This document shows positions 17,132 through 24,770 of a stretch of 64,000 bases of DNA, one piece after another. This DNA comes from Pseudomonas costantinii (GTDB taxonomy: Bacteria > Pseudomonadota > Gammaproteobacteria > Pseudomonadales > Pseudomonadaceae), in assembly GCF_001870435.1 (NCBI RefSeq), contig NZ_MDDR01000034.1, forward strand, positions 558,001 through 622,000, written 5' to 3'. The notes under the pieces were generated by a model. The model saw only the letters and a program-made list of their open reading frames with translations. It was not told the origin of the DNA and ran no database searches. The translations under genes and the position numbers were made by a program. The first letter of the stretch is position 1. Each line of letters begins with the position of its first letter.

Positions 17132-17295
17132 CTACTCCTGCGTACCCACTGAGCAAACGGCGTTTCGCCGATAAAACAATAATAACCAACACTTAAACCC
17201 GGAAAGATCTGCTCCCTCCTTAGTTGCCTGCTCAGGCAAGCGGACGAGTGTTGCCGATCACCCGGTATAACCGAGTATTAGCACGTGAGGCCAAC

Positions 17296-18525
17296 ATGAT
17301 GCGTCATATCGTATGTGCAGGATTGATGTTTGCCAGTTTCACCAGTTTTGCCGTCGAACCGATCCCCTCCGAACCGGTGCGGACCAATGCCGCCAACAAA
17401 CCTTTCCCCCACATTGCCTGGAGCAGTGATGACGGCAGCAGCAGCCTGGACATCGGCGGGGCGTTGCGTACCAACTATCGCGACGAACACTGGGACACCA
17501 CCGAGAACAATGGCCGATTCCTTTTCGATACCTTCCGCCTGGATGTGCAGGCCACATACAAGAGCCTCTACAGCGATGTCGGCTACTGGTTCCAGGATGA
17601 CGGCAAGCGCTCCATCGACCGGGGGTTTGTCGGCTATCGGCTCAATGCCAATTCAAACCTGCAACTGGGGGCACCGTTCAAGCCATTTGGCCTGGAGCCG
17701 TATCCTCAATTCGGCTGGAGTTACCACCTGCCGTTTTTCATGGGCTATGGGGTCAGCGCAGGCACGGGCCTCAAATACAGCTACAAGGATCAGAACTGGG
17801 ACGTGCAACTCGGCTTCTTCCCACGCATGCTCCCCAGCGACCTTCGCTATTCGCCTGAAGTCGGGCGTTACGCTGACCTGAAGGACAATGCGATTGCCTT
17901 CACCCAATCGAGGCAGGACAACGAAAAGCGAAACCAACTCAACGCCCGCGTGGCGCGAACCTTCAACAGCGATGGCTGGCAGACCGAGATTGGCGCGTCG
18001 CTGGCCACAGCCCAGCTGTACAACGCCACCACCAAAGACAACGGTGACTACTGGGCCGCGGGCGTACATGCCGTCATCAGCAAAGGCCTGTGGACCGTGA
18101 CCACGCAGGCCATCCGCTATGAATACGACCCCGAAAACCCGGCCGGCGTCAGCAAGGATTCAGTACTGATGGGCGGCAATGGCCTGACCCCTGCGTACCT
18201 GATCGCCTCCAAGGCCAGCCTCGCCTCGCTCAACGTCGGTTACGACATCTACACACCGACGCTGGGGCAATTGAAGAAGGTCAAGCTGTACAGCGATTAC
18301 AGTCGGATGATGAAAGACAAGAGCGGCTGGGATGACTCGCAGATGTACACAGTGGGCGCGCAGTTCCTGGCGATGCCGATCATGGCGTGGGTCGACCTGA
18401 CCTGGGCGAGGAACGCCAACCCCTATGGTGGGGCGGAGAACGGCAGCGGCTTTACCAACACCAGTTCGGTAGGCAGCAACGAGTGGTATTACCGCACCAA
18501 CATCAACATTGGGTATTACTTCTAA
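17296..18525 (+). CDS. Outer-membrane porin (phosphate-selective porin-like barrel)
   Basis: A 409-residue protein beginning MMRHIVCAGLMFASFTSFA, a signal peptide probably cleaved before VEP, followed by alternating amphipathic beta strands and ending in the aromatic YYF expected of an outer-membrane barrel. The segment with GGALRTNYRDEHWDTT and DVGYWFQDDG resembles OprO/OprP-like and substrate-specific porins next to aromatic operons. The start was taken at the ATG following GTGAGG; an upstream in-frame ATG lacks a signal peptide. The sigma-54 promoter and motifs shared with the operon suggest it admits the same substrate. Confidence 0.87.
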   Translation: MMRHIVCAGLMFASFTSFAVEPIPSEPVRTNAANKPFPHIAWSSDDGSSSLDIGGALRTNYRDEHWDTTENNGRFLFDTFRLDVQATYKSLYSDVGYWFQDDGKRSIDRGFVGYRLNANSNLQLGAPFKPFGLEPYPQFGWSYHLPFFMGYGVSAGTGLKYSYKDQNWDVQLGFFPRMLPSDLRYSPEVGRYADLKDNAIAFTQSRQDNEKRNQLNARVARTFNSDGWQTEIGASLATAQLYNATTKDNGDYWAAGVHAVISKGLWTVTTQAIRYEYDPENPAGVSKDSVLMGGNGLTPAYLIASKASLASLNVGYDIYTPTLGQLKKVKLYSDYSRMMKDKSGWDDSQMYTVGAQFLAMPIMAWVDLTWARNANPYGGAENGSGFTNTSSVGSNEWYYRTNINIGYYF

Positions 18526-18875
18526 GCCTGATGCACCACGATCGCCGGCAAACTGCCGGCGATGTTCGTGAGCGCCGACCTGGGGCTCTGGATCAGCGCA
18601 AACCCACCGTCTCGCGAATCGATTCATCCTCTCGGCCCACCTACCGCTCCTCGCCCCGTTGCGTTGTTTGCAGACGGCTGGCGCGCACCTAGGTATAGTG
18701 CCGCCCCTCTTCGCGTCTGCGGCCGTCGGTAACGAGGCCCGGATACAACGCGAAAGCGCATGAATAACAACACCCGCAAAAGGATCGGGGTCGAACCGTC
18801 GCGCACTGCCTGGTGCTATGCGAGGGATCGAACCGTCCTGCGTTTGCCATTAAAAAAATCAGCGAGGAACACTCC
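18526..18875 (+). other. Intergenic region and possible long leader of the AGCS symporter gene
   Basis: About 350 nt without a convincing gene. A hairpin (ATCGCCGGCA-AAC-TGCCGGCGAT, 18541-18563) ends the porin unit. Further on are a poor -10-like TATAGT (about 18697) and two direct copies of GGGRTCGAACCGTC (18787-18800 and 18824-18837) 37 nt apart. An AATAACAA A-rich motif is at 18763-18770. This could be a structured leader RNA; I do not recognise a known riboswitch. Confidence 0.5.
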
Positions 18876-20327
18876 ATGCTCGAAGTCATCAACGACTTCC
18901 TCTCAGGGAAAGTACTGATCGTGCTCATTGTCGGGCTCGGCGGTTATTTCACGATCCGCTCGCGTTTCGTTCAATTGCGTCACTTTTTCCACATGTTTTC
19001 GGTGTTTCGCGACAGCCTGAAAAACAGCTCCGACCAACTCAGCTCGTTCCAGGCGCTGATGCTCAGCCTGGCCGGCCGTGTCGGTGCCGGTAACATCGCC
19101 GGTGTCGGCATTGCCGTGACCCTGGGTGGCCCAGGCGCCGTGTTCTGGATGTGGGTCACCGCGTTGGTGGGCATGTCGTCGAGCTTTATCGAGTGCTCCC
19201 TCGGCCAGCTGTACAAGCGCACCGATGCGGAAGGCACCTTCCGTGGCGGCCCGGCCTACTACATCCAGCACGGCTTGCAGAAGCGCTGGCTGGGTATGGT
19301 CATGGCGTTCCTGCTGCTGGTGACCTTCGGCTTTGCCTTCAACGGCCTGCAAGCCCACGCCGTGACCCACTCGCTGAACAACGCCTTCGGCCTCGACACC
19401 ACCTACACGGGTCTGGCCCTGGCAGTACTGCTGGGCCTGGTGTTTATCGGCGGGATCAAGCGTATCGCCTCGATCGCCGACCTGCTGGTACCGGTCAAGA
19501 CCCTAGTCTACATCGCCGTGACTCTCTACGTGATCGTGCTGCAATTCGACCACGTGCCGGCCATGCTCGCGACCATCGTCAAGAGCGCCTTCGGTCTCGA
19601 CCAAGCCTTCGGTGGCCTGGTAGGCAGCGCAATCATCATGGGTGTGAAACGCGGCGTGTTCGCCAACGAAGCCGGTTTGGGCAGTGCGCCTAACGTGGCG
19701 GCGGTGGCATCGGTAGAACACCCGGTTGCCCAAGGCGTGGTGCAGGCGTTCAGCGTGTTCCTCGACACCTTCGTGATCTGCACCTGTACCGCGTTGTTGA
19801 TCCTGCTGTCGGGCTTCTACACCCCAGGCTTCGAAGGCGACGGCATTGCCCTGACCCAGAACTCCCTGGCGGCGGTCGTTGGCGACTGGGGCCGGATGTT
19901 CATCTCGGTGGCCCTGGCGTTGTTCGTGTTCACCTCGATCATGTACAACTACTACCTCGGCGAGAGCAACCTGCGCTTCCTGGTCGGTAATAACCGCAAG
20001 GTGCTGATCGGCTACCGCGCGCTGGTACTGCTGCTGATTTTCTGGGGTTCCATCGAGAACCTGAGCACCGTGTTCGCCTTCGCTGACATCACCATGACCC
20101 TGCTGGCGTTCGTCAACCTGTTCGCCCTGGCGTTCCTGTTCAAGATCGCCATGCGCATCCTGAACGACTACGACAACCAGCGCGCGGCGGGCATCAAGAC
20201 CCCGGTGTTCGATTCCAGCCAGTTCCCTGACCTGGACCTGGACCGCAAGGCCTGGCCGGCTAACCCGGTGAAGCCGGATGCTGCTGCACAAGCCTCTGCT
20301 GAATCGATCGCTCAAGCGCAACGCTAA
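18876..20327 (+). CDS. Alanine/glycine:cation symporter (AGCS family)
   Basis: A 483-residue inner-membrane transporter with about ten hydrophobic segments and the AGCS signatures (LSLAGRVGAGNIAGVGIA near residue 65; FANEAGLGSAP in the middle). It takes up alanine or glycine with sodium. The start at 18876 follows GCGAGGAAC; an upstream in-frame ATG would add a hydrophilic, non-conserved extension. The asparaginase gene follows after a terminator, suggesting a loose amino-acid catabolic pair. Confidence 0.92.
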   Translation: MLEVINDFLSGKVLIVLIVGLGGYFTIRSRFVQLRHFFHMFSVFRDSLKNSSDQLSSFQALMLSLAGRVGAGNIAGVGIAVTLGGPGAVFWMWVTALVGMSSSFIECSLGQLYKRTDAEGTFRGGPAYYIQHGLQKRWLGMVMAFLLLVTFGFAFNGLQAHAVTHSLNNAFGLDTTYTGLALAVLLGLVFIGGIKRIASIADLLVPVKTLVYIAVTLYVIVLQFDHVPAMLATIVKSAFGLDQAFGGLVGSAIIMGVKRGVFANEAGLGSAPNVAAVASVEHPVAQGVVQAFSVFLDTFVICTCTALLILLSGFYTPGFEGDGIALTQNSLAAVVGDWGRMFISVALALFVFTSIMYNYYLGESNLRFLVGNNRKVLIGYRALVLLLIFWGSIENLSTVFAFADITMTLLAFVNLFALAFLFKIAMRILNDYDNQRAAGIKTPVFDSSQFPDLDLDRKAWPANPVKPDAAAQASAESIAQAQR

Positions 20328-20343
20328 GCGTAGGTAGATGACA

Positions 20344-20386
20344 CGCCGCCCGGCCTTGGGCATGCTCTGGGCCCGGCGGCGTTTTT
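20344..20386 (+). terminator. Rho-independent terminator after the AGCS symporter gene
   Basis: A long G+C-rich hairpin (CGCCGCCCGGCC paired with GGCCCGGCGGCG, one mismatch) is followed by TTTTT at 20382-20386, just before the asparaginase ribosome binding site. Confidence 0.85.
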
Positions 20387-20403
20387 CGTTCAGGAGAATC
20401 TCA

Positions 20404-21381
20404 ATGTCACCCTCTAACAACGTCATGGTGCTCTACACCGGTGGCACCATTGGCATGCAGGCCAGTGCCAACGGCCTGGCACCCGCATCTGGTTTCGAAG
20501 CCCGTATGCGCGAGCAGCTTGCGAACCAACAAGTACCTGCCTGGCGCTTCCAGGAAATGGCCCCGCTGATCGACAGCGCCAACATGACCCCCGCCTACTG
20601 GCAGCGCCTGCACACAGCCGTGATCGACGCCGTAGACCAAGGTTGCGATAGCGTGCTGATCCTGCACGGTACCGACACCCTGGCCTACAGCGCGGCAGCC
20701 ATGAGCTTCCTATTGCTGGGTTTGCCGGCGCCGGTGGTGTTTACCGGTTCGATGTTGCCGGCCGGCGTGCCGGACAGCGATGCCTGGGAAAATGTCAGCG
20801 GTGCATTGGTGGCGCTCGGCGAAGGCCTGGAAGCCGGTGTGCAGTTGTACTTCCACGGCGCGCTGATGGCGCCAACCCGTTGCGCAAAAATTCGCAGCTT
20901 CGGCCGCAATCCCTTTGCCGCACTGCAGCGCAACGGCGGTGTAGCCCAGGCCGAAGCGGTCCCCGCAGCCCTGCATTTCCGTCAGCCCAAGGCCCTGGCC
21001 AATGTCGGCGTATTGCCGTTGGTACCCGGGATTGCTGCCGGGCAACTGGATGCATTGGTCGATAGCGGTATTCAAGCGCTCATCCTCGAATGCTTCGGCA
21101 GCGGCACTGGGCCGAGCGACAACCCTGCATTCCTGGCCAGCCTGCAACGCGCGCAGGAAAAAGGGATTGTCGTCGTGGCAATCACCCAATGCCATGAAGG
21201 CGGTGTGGAGTTGGATGTCTACGAAGCCGGCAGCCGTTTGCGCGGCGTGGGCGTGTTGTCCGGCGGTGGCATGACCCGCGAAGCGGCGTTCGGCAAGCTC
21301 AACGCGCTGATCGGCGCCGGGCTCGACACCCAGGAAATCCGCCGCCTGGTGGAATTGGACCTGTGCGGCGAACTGCGCTGA
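20404..21381 (+). CDS. ansA: L-asparaginase, probably type I cytoplasmic
   Basis: A 325-residue asparaginase. The N-terminal YTGGTIG holds the nucleophilic threonine and HGTDTLAYSA the second conserved T-D pair. There is no signal peptide, so it is probably the cytoplasmic enzyme hydrolysing asparagine to aspartate and ammonia. The start at 20404 follows CAGGAGAAT; the earlier in-frame start lies inside the terminator. Confidence 0.9.
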   Translation: MSPSNNVMVLYTGGTIGMQASANGLAPASGFEARMREQLANQQVPAWRFQEMAPLIDSANMTPAYWQRLHTAVIDAVDQGCDSVLILHGTDTLAYSAAAMSFLLLGLPAPVVFTGSMLPAGVPDSDAWENVSGALVALGEGLEAGVQLYFHGALMAPTRCAKIRSFGRNPFAALQRNGGVAQAEAVPAALHFRQPKALANVGVLPLVPGIAAGQLDALVDSGIQALILECFGSGTGPSDNPAFLASLQRAQEKGIVVVAITQCHEGGVELDVYEAGSRLRGVGVLSGGGMTREAAFGKLNALIGAGLDTQEIRRLVELDLCGELR

Positions 21382-21401
21382 GCGGCATGTAACTTGCTCC
21401 T

Positions 21402-21426
21402 CTTCCAGCCATCCCTTGGCTGGAAG
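21402..21426 (+). promoter_or_regulatory. Hairpin covering the ribosome binding site of the AraC-type gene
   Basis: A perfect 9-bp stem (CTTCCAGCC / GGCTGGAAG) with a 7-nt loop. Its 3' arm contains the only Shine-Dalgarno-like sequence (GGAAG, 21422-21426) for the ATG at 21432. No T-run follows, so it could limit translation or be a weak terminator for the asparaginase gene. Confidence 0.5.
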
Positions 21427-21431
21427 ATCCC

Positions 21432-22424
21432 ATGCTGCACTCCCACCTCACCACTCTCAACGCGGTCTCCCTGGTGCTCAGCGCCTTCAAGGCTGAAGGC
21501 TTGGCGGCTGAAGACTTGCTGGAGGGCAGCGGCATTTGTGCCGCGGACTTGAGCCGTGCCGACACGTGCATCACCACCAATCAAGAAATGCGCGTGTGTG
21601 CCAACGCCGTGGCACGCCGGCGGGATATTGGCCTTGAATTGGGCCAGCGGATGCATGTGTCGTCCTACGGCATGCTCGGTTATGCCCTGCTCACCTGTGC
21701 CACCTTAGGTGACGCTTTACGCTTGGCCCTGCATTATCCGGCGCTGTTGGGAACACTTTTCGAACTCAGCCTGGAAGCAGACGGCGAGCGTATCTGGCTT
21801 ACCGCCGCTGATTACCGGGAAAATTGCGCGCTGGAAATGTTCAACGTCGAATTCTGCCTGGTCTCGATGAAGATCATCTGCGACGACCTGCTGGGCCAAC
21901 CGCTGCCGCTACTCGGCGCGCGCTTTGAACACAGCGCGCCGGACTATCACGCGCGCTACAACGAGTGCTTCGCCTGCTCGCTGCGCTTCGAAGCCAGCAC
22001 CAACGCCTTCGCGTTTGATAAGCGCTGGCTGGATCAGCCGTTACCTTTGGCCGACGCGGTTACCCACCAAGCGGTGGCAGAGCGCTGCCGCAAGCAGAAC
22101 CTGGAGTTCACCGGACGCCAGGCCTGGCTGGGCCGCATCCGCCAGTTGCTCGCCGCCCAACTCCATGCAGCCCCCGGCATTGATGGCCTGGCCGAGCAGA
22201 TGAACTGTTCTGCGCGCACGCTGCGTCGCCACCTGCATGACCTGGGTTGCAGCTATCAGGAATTGCTCGACGAGCTACGCTTCGAGCGCGCCAAGCAGTT
22301 GCTGGGGCAGGATGAGCTGCCGATCTACAGGATTGCCGAGCACTTGGGCTTCAGTGAAACCGCGAGTTTTCGTCACGCGTTCGTGCGCTGGAGTGGCGTG
22401 GCGCCGAGCCAGTTTCGCCCCTGA
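21432..22424 (+). CDS. AraC-family transcriptional regulator
   Basis: A 330-residue regulator with the N-terminal ligand-binding domain of the OruR/ArgR-like AraC subgroup (about residues 20-200) and a C-terminal double helix-turn-helix (about 235-330, CSARTLRRHLHDLGCSYQELLDELRFERAKQLL and IAEHLGFSETASFRHAFVRWSGVAPSQFR). It lies upstream of the acetylpolyamine amidohydrolase/binding-protein pair and is a candidate activator for it. No operator could be assigned. Confidence 0.9.
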   Translation: MLHSHLTTLNAVSLVLSAFKAEGLAAEDLLEGSGICAADLSRADTCITTNQEMRVCANAVARRRDIGLELGQRMHVSSYGMLGYALLTCATLGDALRLALHYPALLGTLFELSLEADGERIWLTAADYRENCALEMFNVEFCLVSMKIICDDLLGQPLPLLGARFEHSAPDYHARYNECFACSLRFEASTNAFAFDKRWLDQPLPLADAVTHQAVAERCRKQNLEFTGRQAWLGRIRQLLAAQLHAAPGIDGLAEQMNCSARTLRRHLHDLGCSYQELLDELRFERAKQLLGQDELPIYRIAEHLGFSETASFRHAFVRWSGVAPSQFRP

Positions 22425-22569
22425 CGTCTCGCGTTGGTGCGCGGCCGCTCCCTATCGGGGCGAATTACGGACAAACAATTTGGCCGTATTTATCCCCTTT
22501 TGGCCGCTCTTGCCGTTCTCTTAACACCTGCCTGCCGCAAGACTGCATCCACCGATACAGCCTGCGGAG

Positions 22570-22577
22570 AACAATAA
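22570..22577 (+). promoter_or_regulatory. Candidate Crc/Hfq catabolite-repression motif at the aphA start
   Basis: AACAATAA fits the AANAANAA catabolic activity motif and directly abuts the ATG at 22578, overlapping the initiation region where Crc/Hfq act. Similar octamers occur in the leaders at 31500-31507 (AATAACAA) and 18763-18770. The motif is short, so a chance match is possible. Confidence 0.4.
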
Positions 22578-23618
22578 ATGCTGACGATCTACTCGGACGA
22601 TCACCACTTGCACCACGGCCGTTGCGAATTGATGGACGGGCAACTGATGCCCTGCTTCGAAATGCCCTCCCGCGCCGACCATGTACTGCAACGGGTCAAG
22701 GATCGCGAGTTGGGCCCGGTGCAGGTGCCGCAGGACTTTGGCCTGGCGCCGCTGCAACGCATCCACAGCCGCGACTACCTCGATTTCTTCAAAGGTGCCT
22801 GGGCCCGCTGGGCCGAATTCGGCACCGACGGTGATCTGTTGCCCTACACCTGGCCCGCCCGCACCCTGCGCCGCGTATTGCCCACCAGCCTGCATGGCCA
22901 GCTGGGTTATTACAGCTTTGACGGTGGCGCGCCGATCACCGCCGGCACTTGGCAAGCGGCCTACAGCGCGGCGCAAGTGGCGTTGACTGCACAACAGGCG
23001 ATCCAGCAAGGCGCCCACAGTGCATTCGCCTTATGTCGACCACCGGGGCATCACGCCGCCAGCGACTTGATGGGCGGTTATTGCTACCTCAACAATGCCG
23101 CGATTGCCGCCCAGGCCTTCCTCGACCAGGGCCACAAAAGGGTCGCGATCCTCGACGTGGATTACCACCACGGCAACGGCACACAGTCGATTTTCTATGC
23201 GCGCAACGACGTGCTGTTCACCTCGATTCATGGCCACCCGGAAGCGGAATTTCCGTTCTTTCTGGGCTACGCCGATGAGTTGGGCGAAGGCGCCGGAGAA
23301 GGCTTCAACTTCAACTACCCACTGCCGGCTGGTTCCGGCTGGGACCAATGGAGTGCAGCCCTCGAAGAAGCCTGTCGGGAGATCGAACGCTACGGCGCCG
23401 ACATCATTGTGGTGTCCCTGGGCGTAGACACCTTCAAGGACGACCCCATCTCGCAATTCAAGCTCGACAGCCCGGATTACCTGGCCATGGGCCGACGCAT
23501 CGCACGCCTGGGCAAGCCCACTCTGTTCGTGATGGAAGGCGGCTATGCGGTGGAAGAAATCGGCATCAACGCCGTCAACGTTCTCGAAGGTTTCGAACAA
23601 GAAGGAGCTACCCGATGA
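22578..23618 (+). CDS. aphA: Acetylpolyamine amidohydrolase (class II histone deacetylase fold)
   Basis: A 346-residue zinc amidohydrolase of the arginase/deacetylase fold. The tandem histidines H158-H159 (RPPGHHAA) and the zinc-binding DVDYHHGNGTQ segment are present, as is the C-terminal MEGGYAVEEIG loop. Known APAHs deacetylate acetylputrescine and acetylcadaverine, letting Pseudomonas use them as carbon and nitrogen source. The next gene encodes a polyamine-type binding protein in an ATGA overlap, the arrangement I recall for PAO1 aphA (PA1409-PA1410). Confidence 0.87.
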   Translation: MLTIYSDDHHLHHGRCELMDGQLMPCFEMPSRADHVLQRVKDRELGPVQVPQDFGLAPLQRIHSRDYLDFFKGAWARWAEFGTDGDLLPYTWPARTLRRVLPTSLHGQLGYYSFDGGAPITAGTWQAAYSAAQVALTAQQAIQQGAHSAFALCRPPGHHAASDLMGGYCYLNNAAIAAQAFLDQGHKRVAILDVDYHHGNGTQSIFYARNDVLFTSIHGHPEAEFPFFLGYADELGEGAGEGFNFNYPLPAGSGWDQWSAALEEACREIERYGADIIVVSLGVDTFKDDPISQFKLDSPDYLAMGRRIARLGKPTLFVMEGGYAVEEIGINAVNVLEGFEQEGATR

Positions 23619-24706
23619 AGATGCTCACCTCCCTCGCCTTGTGCGCTGCTGTATTGAGCGGCGCGGTGCAGGCTGAAGAAAAAACCCTGAAGGTCTACAA
23701 CTGGTTCGACTACATCACCCCCAAGGCGCTTGAAGACTTCAAGGCGCAGAACCCCAAGATCAAGCTGGTCTACGACATCTTCGACACCAACGAGGCCCTC
23801 GAAGCCAAGCTGCTCACCGGTAACTCCGGGTATGACGTGGTGGTGCCGTCCAACGTGTTCCTGGCCAAGCAGATCGAAGCCGGTGTGTTCCAGCCCCTGG
23901 ACCGCAGTCAAATACCCAACTGGAACCACCTCGACCCCAAGCTGATGAAGCTGATCGAAGCCAACGACCCCGGTAACAAATTCGCCGTGCCTTACATGTA
24001 CGGCACCATCCTGATTGGCTTCAACCCGGACAAGGTCAAGGCCGTCCTGGGACCCAACGCACCGGTGGACAGCTGGGACCTGATCTTCAAGGAAGAGAAC
24101 ATCAGCAAGCTCAAGCAATGCGGCGTGGCCCTCCTCGACTCTCCTTCGGAAATCCTGCCGTTGGCCTTGCAGCACCTGGGCCTGGACCCCAACAGCAGCA
24201 ACCCCAAGGATTACGTCAAGGCTGAGGCGCTGTTGATGAAGATCCGGCCGTACATCACCTACTTCCATTCCTCCAAGTACATGGCAGATATCGCCAACGG
24301 CGACATCTGCGTGGCCGTCGGTTATTCGGGCAGCTTTTCCCAGGCCGCCAATCGCGCCAAGGAAGCCAAGAACGGTGTGACGGTGGACATGCGCCTGCCT
24401 AAAGAAGGCGCACCGATCTGGTTCGACATGCTCGCCATTCCCAAAGGCGCGCAGAACCCACAAGACGCCTACACCTTTATCAACTACCTGCTGCAGCCTC
24501 AGGTGATTGCGCCGATCAGCGATTTTGTCGGCTACCCCAACCCGAACAAAGACGCGACAGAACTGGTCGACCCGGCGATTCGCAACAACCCCAACCTGTA
24601 CCCGACCGAGGCGGCGATGGCCACGTTGTACACCTTGAAACCCCTGGGACGTGATGCGGAACGTGCCAGGACGCGTGCCTGGACCAAGATCAAGTCGGGT
24701 ACCTGA
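23615..24706 (+). CDS. Polyamine ABC transporter periplasmic binding protein (PotF/SpuD-like)
   Basis: A 363-residue periplasmic protein with signal peptide (MKMLTSLALCAAVLSGAVQA) and the PotF/SpuD opening LKVYNWFDYITPKALEDF. SYDVVVPS-like and GTILIGFNPDKV segments are typical of polyamine-binding proteins. It is translationally coupled to aphA and probably binds acetylated polyamines. No permease or ATPase genes follow, so it must use transporter subunits encoded elsewhere. Confidence 0.9.
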   Translation: MKMLTSLALCAAVLSGAVQAEEKTLKVYNWFDYITPKALEDFKAQNPKIKLVYDIFDTNEALEAKLLTGNSGYDVVVPSNVFLAKQIEAGVFQPLDRSQIPNWNHLDPKLMKLIEANDPGNKFAVPYMYGTILIGFNPDKVKAVLGPNAPVDSWDLIFKEENISKLKQCGVALLDSPSEILPLALQHLGLDPNSSNPKDYVKAEALLMKIRPYITYFHSSKYMADIANGDICVAVGYSGSFSQAANRAKEAKNGVTVDMRLPKEGAPIWFDMLAIPKGAQNPQDAYTFINYLLQPQVIAPISDFVGYPNPNKDATELVDPAIRNNPNLYPTEAAMATLYTLKPLGRDAERARTRAWTKIKSGT

Positions 24707-24737
24707 TTCGGTCTATTTATTTATCGTCCCTGCCGTT

Positions 24738-24767
24738 GTGCGGGAGTGAGAAAACTCGCTCCCGCAC
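24738..24767. repeat. Hairpin between convergent genes
   Basis: A 13-bp stem with one G-T wobble (GTGCGGGAGTGAG / CTCGCTCCCGCAC) and loop AAAA. It lies between the binding-protein gene (+) and the toxin-like gene (-) and may terminate both. The GGGAG(C/T)GAG ... CTCGCTCC core matches the element at 16850-16875. Confidence 0.6.
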
Positions 24768-24770
24768 GCG

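Larger units (their letters stand above)
16833..17295 (+). other. Intergenic region between the operon and the porin gene
   Basis: About 460 nt without a convincing gene. It holds a hairpin repeat (16850-16875), an inverted repeat AATAAGT-N5-ACTTATT (16915-16933), GTTTCATGGGTTACAC (17028-17043) and GTTTCCCATATAAAC (17054-17068) resembling the operon operators, a sigma-54 promoter (17115-17131), the 24-nt shared leader motif (17155-17178) and an AANAAN-type A-rich stretch (17175-17185). Confidence 0.75.

Noticed and set aside
18697..18875. Glycine riboswitch upstream of the AGCS gene
   Set aside because: The expected glycine-aptamer sequence pattern is not recognisable; only the two direct repeats are seen.
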